The position numbers and the translations under genes were made by a program. A DNA stretch of 64,000 nucleotides from NCBI RefSeq assembly GCF_005848555.1, contig NZ_CP040518.1:3239501-3303500 (forward strand), given 5' to 3'. The notes under the pieces are model-generated. The model had not been told where the DNA came from. It made no database searches and saw only the letters and a program-made list of their open reading frames with translations. Below, one piece after another: positions 60,807 through 64,000 of this stretch (position 1 is its first letter; the number at the start of each line of letters is the position of its first letter). The stretch is from Blautia sp. SC05B48. Its GTDB lineage: Bacteria > Bacillota > Clostridia > Lachnospirales > Lachnospiraceae.

Positions 60807-61160
60807 AGTATAGTAAAAGGCTTGGAAGGGAAGAAGTAGCTTGAGGAAAGCCCCACAGAGAGCAGCCGGCAGGTGAGAGGCGCAGGGTAGAACTTCTGTG
60901 AATACATCCCGGAGCTGCGCACCGAATCGGGATTTGATACTGTAAATTATAAATTTTATAGTAATAACGTATTATAGATAGGCTGCGACGGAATGGCACC
61001 CGTTATTGTGCTGAAGTGGTTTTATATCTTGATATATATGGATATAATGGGATGTAAATTCACTTTATGAGGCAGGAAATGCGAGTTTTCTGTAAATTTA
61101 GGTGGTAACGCGGGACCCGGTTCTCGTCCTAAACGGACAGGAACCGGGCATTTTTATTTT
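60807..61160 (+). promoter_or_regulatory. Tyrosine T-box riboswitch
   Basis: Uncharged tRNA-Tyr-sensing leader of about 350 bases. Stem I holds AGAGAGCAGCCGGCAGGTGAGAGG-type consensus (read as AGAGAGCAGCCGG and GGTGAGAGG) and the specifier loop GAATACATC with codon TAC (Tyr) at 60903-60905. The T-box AATTTAGGTGGTAACGCGG lies at 61095-61113. The terminator, CCCGGTTC / GAACCGGG with inner CGTCC/GGAC, is at 61116-61158 and ends in TTTTTATTTTTT. Controls tyrS. Confidence 0.95.
61116..61158 (+). terminator. T-box terminator
   Basis: Stem CCCGGTTC-CGTCC / GGAC-GAACCGGG with loop TAAAC and a T-rich tail; antiterminator pairing uses the upstream T-box segment. Confidence 0.93.
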
Positions 61161-61231
61161 TTACGCTGATACTGTAAATTATAAATTTTAATAAAAGCGT
61201 AAACATAAAAGCTATACAGGAGGAAAGAACA

Positions 61232-62458
61232 ATGACAGTTTGGGAAGAACTGAAAGCACGTGGCCTGATCGCACAGGTTACAGACGAAGATGAGATCAAA
61301 GAGATGGTAAATAACGGGAAAGCCACATTCTATATCGGCTTTGACCCTACAGCAGACAGCCTTCATGTAGGTCACTTCATGGCTCTTTGCCTGATGAAAA
61401 GGCTGCAGATGGCAGGAAACCGTCCGATCGCCCTTCTTGGCGGCGGAACAGGAATGATCGGTGACCCGTCCGGAAGGACCGATATGCGCCAGATGCTGAC
61501 AAAAGAAACCATCCAGCACAATATTGACTGCTTCAAGCAGCAGATGAGCCGTTTCATCGATTTCTCTGATGGAAAAGCTCTTATGGTAAACAATGCTGAC
61601 TGGCTTATGAACCTTAACTATGTAGAGCTTCTCCGTGAGGTAGGCGCTCACTTTTCCGTAAACCGTATGCTGACAGCAGAGTGCTACAAACAGCGTATGG
61701 AGCGAGGCTTAAGCTTCCTGGAATTTAACTACATGATCATGCAGAGCTACGACTTCTACATGCTGTACCAGAAATATGGCTGCAACATGCAGTTCGGTGG
61801 CGATGACCAGTGGAGCAATATGCTTGGCGGTACTGAGCTGATCCGCCGTAAGCTTGGCAAGGATGCCTATGCCATGACCATCACACTGCTTCTCAATTCT
61901 GAGGGCAAAAAAATGGGAAAAACACAGTCCGGAGCTGTATGGCTTGATCCGAATAAGACATCCCCGTTCGATTTCTACCAGTACTGGAGAAATGTAGACG
62001 ATGCTGACGTTATCAAATGTATGCGTCTTCTTACCTTCCTTCCTCTTGAGGAGATCGACGAGATGGCCAAATGGGAAGGCAGCGAGCTGAACAAAGCCAA
62101 GGAGATCCTTGCATACCAGCTGACAGAGCTTGTACACGGTGAGGAGGAAGCCAAGAAAGCACAGGAGGGTGCCCGCGCACTGTTCTCAGGTGCAGATACT
62201 TCTCATATGCCTACAACAGAGCTTTCAGAGGAAGATTTTGACGAGGAAGGAAAAATCGACCTGATCACACTTCTTGTAAAAGCAGAGCTGGTACCAAGCC
62301 GTTCCGAGGGTCGCCGTGCGATCCAGCAGGGTGGTGTATCCATCGATGGTGAGAAGCTCACCGACATTTACCACACGGTTGAGAAGGATGCTTTTGCAGG
62401 GGACGGGATCGTTCTGAAACGAGGCAAGAAAAAATTCAAAAAAATCTGTGTAAAATAA
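61232..62458 (+). CDS. tyrS: Tyrosyl-tRNA synthetase
   Basis: Class I synthetase (408 residues). HIGH motif as HVGH in [21 protein letters not shown]-type motif as KMGKTQSG, and a C-terminal S4 domain ([21 protein letters not shown]). AGGAGG precedes the ATG. KMGKT places it in the TyrZ-like bacterial subgroup. The only gene before the alaS start. Confidence 0.96.
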   Translation: MTVWEELKARGLIAQVTDEDEIKEMVNNGKATFYIGFDPTADSLHVGHFMALCLMKRLQMAGNRPIALLGGGTGMIGDPSGRTDMRQMLTKETIQHNIDCFKQQMSRFIDFSDGKALMVNNADWLMNLNYVELLREVGAHFSVNRMLTAECYKQRMERGLSFLEFNYMIMQSYDFYMLYQKYGCNMQFGGDDQWSNMLGGTELIRRKLGKDAYAMTITLLLNSEGKKMGKTQSGAVWLDPNKTSPFDFYQYWRNVDDADVIKCMRLLTFLPLEEIDEMAKWEGSELNKAKEILAYQLTELVHGEEEAKKAQEGARALFSGADTSHMPTTELSEEDFDEEGKIDLITLLVKAELVPSRSEGRRAIQQGGVSIDGEKLTDIYHTVEKDAFAGDGIVLKRGKKKFKKICVK

Positions 62459-62474
62459 TTTCCCATATCTGTGA

Positions 62475-62509
62475 CATTTCCGGGATAAAGCTACCGCATT
62501 CCGGAAATG
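62475..62509 (+). terminator. Hairpin between tyrS and alaS
   Basis: Perfect 9-bp stem CATTTCCGG / CCGGAAATG with a 17-base loop. No T tract follows, so it may only protect or attenuate the transcript. Confidence 0.4.
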
Positions 62510-62544
62510 CTGACAGGTAGGGTTGACACAAGGAGGATAACAAC

Positions 62545-64000
62545 ATGAAAAAGTACGGAGTGAACGAACTTCGTAAGATGTTCCTTGACTTTATGGAAAG
62601 CAAGGGCCATCTTGTAATGAAAAGCTTTTCCCTGGTTCCTCAGGGAGATAAGAGTCTTCTGCTGATCAACGCAGGTATGGCTCCGCTGAAACCATATTTT
62701 ACAGGTGCTGAGAAGCCGCCAAGAACAAGAGTGACAACCTGCCAGAAATGTATCCGTACCGGAGATATCGAGAACGTAGGTAAAACCGCACGTCACGGTA
62801 CTTTCTTTGAAATGCTTGGTAACTTTTCTTTTGGTGATTACTTCAAGAGAGAAGCCATCCACTGGTCCTGGGAGTTTCTTACAGAGGTTGTAGGACTTGA
62901 TGCAGACCGTCTCTACCCATCCATTTACCAGGATGATGATGAAGCCTTCGATATCTGGAACAAAGAGGTAGGGATTCCGTCTGAACGTATTTTCCGTTTC
63001 GGAAAAGAAGATAATTTCTGGGAGCATGGAGCAGGTCCGTGTGGTCCATGTTCTGAGATCTATTATGACCGCGGAGAGAAATACGGCTGCGGCAAACCCG
63101 GATGCACGGTAGGCTGCGACTGCGACCGTTACATGGAAGTATGGAACAACGTTTTCACACAGTTCGAGAACGATGGAAACGGAAACTACACAACCCTGAA
63201 ACAGAAAAACATCGATACCGGTATGGGACTTGAGCGTCTTGCTGTAGTTGTTCAGGATGTAGATTCTATTTTTGATGTAGATACAATTTGTGCACTCCGT
63301 AATCTTGTATGCGAGATCGCACATAAAGAATATGAGAAAAACTACGCAGATGATGTTTCCATCCGTCTGATCACGGACCATATCCGTTCCGCAACATTTA
63401 TGATCTCCGATGGAATCATGCCTACCAATGAGGGACGTGGATATGTTCTCCGTCGTCTGATCCGCCGTGCAGCACGTCATGGACGTCTTCTCGGTATTGA
63501 GGGGACTTTCCTTGCCAAATTAAGTGCACAGGTAATTGAGAGCTCCAAAGCCGGATATCCGGAGCTTGAGGAGAAGAAAGAGTTCATCTTCCGTGTACTC
63601 ACAAATGAGGAGAATCAGTTCAACAAAACTATCGATCAGGGACTTCGCATCCTTTCCGACATGGAAGAGGATATGAAAAAAGCAGGTGAAAAGACTCTTT
63701 CCGGTGACAACGCATTCAAGCTTTATGATACGTACGGATTCCCTCTTGACCTTACAAAAGAGATTCTTGAGGAGAAAGGCTACGGCATTGACGAGGAAGG
63801 CTTCCAGAAGGCAATGGAAGAGCAGAGGGTCAAGGCACGTACTGCTCGTGAAGTAACCAACTATATGGGTGCAGACGCAACCGTATACGATGATATCGAT
63901 GTAAACGTAACAACAGAATTCGTCGGCTACGATCATCTTACCTTTGATTCCAAGGTTACTGTCCTTACCACAGAAACAGAAATCGTAGATTCTCTCACAG
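62545..64000 (+). CDS. alaS: Alanyl-tRNA synthetase (5' part, runs off the right edge)
   Basis: The frame is open from 62545 to the window end (485 codons, no stop); the full protein would be about 880 residues. It opens [20 protein letters not shown], then [12 protein letters not shown], and shows class II motifs: [45 protein letters not shown] and [27 protein letters not shown] insertion adds cysteines after motif 2, common in clostridial AlaRS. AAGGAGG precedes the ATG. No alanine T-box is present. Confidence 0.96.
   Translation, partial: MKKYGVNELRKMFLDFMESKGHLVMKSFSLVPQGDKSLLLINAGMAPLKPYFTGAEKPPRTRVTTCQKCIRTGDIENVGKTARHGTFFEMLGNFSFGDYFKREAIHWSWEFLTEVVGLDADRLYPSIYQDDDEAFDIWNKEVGIPSERIFRFGKEDNFWEHGAGPCGPCSEIYYDRGEKYGCGKPGCTVGCDCDRYMEVWNNVFTQFENDGNGNYTTLKQKNIDTGMGLERLAVVVQDVDSIFDVDTICALRNLVCEIAHKEYEKNYADDVSIRLITDHIRSATFMISDGIMPTNEGRGYVLRRLIRRAARHGRLLGIEGTFLAKLSAQVIESSKAGYPELEEKKEFIFRVLTNEENQFNKTIDQGLRILSDMEEDMKKAGEKTLSGDNAFKLYDTYGFPLDLTKEILEEKGYGIDEEGFQKAMEEQRVKARTAREVTNYMGADATVYDDIDVNVTTEFVGYDHLTFDSKVTVLTTETEIVDSLT

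Noticed and set aside
62459..62544. Alanine T-box before alaS
   Set aside because: The 86-base gap has only a 9-bp hairpin and no T-box motif.

Overview
The window is chromosomal DNA from a spore-forming, anaerobic Gram-positive bacterium, most likely a Lachnospiraceae (Blautia-like) gut clostridium. This rests on an rnfCDGEAB operon, a low-GC Gram-positive gene order (rpmB-yloU-yloV-recG; rsmD-coaD-ylbJ), sporulation genes (gerW, ylbJ, an alpha/beta SASP, a SleB-type hydrolase), strong AGGAGG ribosome binding sites and frequent TTG/GTG starts. No rRNA, tRNA or CRISPR array was seen.

Layout. 1-1240: tail of an S1-domain protein, a terminator and a reverse-strand RNase H-like nuclease. 1660-6730: six-gene Rnf ferredoxin:NAD+ oxidoreductase operon. 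6830-9785: trpS, ruvA, ruvB. 9768-13643: decayed prophage at the 3' end of ruvB, bounded by an 18-bp direct repeat. It carries a twice-frameshifted toxin-like gene, a complete group II intron placed just after that gene's hairpin, DUF4406 and DUF6275 genes, a holin-like gene, a convergently transcribed RNA locus and the first codons of an endolysin. 13774-19212: zapA, a U32 peptidase, and a SEDS/PBP wall-synthesis pair. 19313-24444: Nudix, DUF2953-gerW, rpmB, yloU, a DAK2 (FakA-like) kinase. 24457-32052: recG, a lysine/alanine-rich DUF6465 protein, SASP, a secreted nuclease, mgsA, rsmD, coaD and ylbJ. 32135-39243: pepD, a small alarmone synthetase, a radical SAM protein, a pseudouridine synthase, lepB, recU. 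39354-44360: hisZGDB plus a three-domain fusion ending in HisI-HisE.

45716-52615 is the most interesting block. A cobalamin riboswitch with its own terminator precedes a nickel/peptide-type ABC transporter (two permeases, one binding protein, two ATPases) and a second, unrelated periplasmic-binding-fold protein. The arrangement points to B12-controlled import of cobalt, a cobalt chelate or a corrinoid; the substrate is not known. putP follows.

54361-57290 (reverse strand) is a folate operon, folE-HD-folP-folBK, behind a tetrahydrofolate riboswitch and a terminator. The HD-domain gene is a candidate for the often missing dihydroneopterin triphosphate dephosphorylation step. 57514-58702 holds small unrecognised proteins and a protein with 26 cysteines in 99 residues. 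The window ends with a SleB-type hydrolase carrying cell-wall-binding repeats, rnhA, a tyrosine T-box with tyrS, and the start of alaS.
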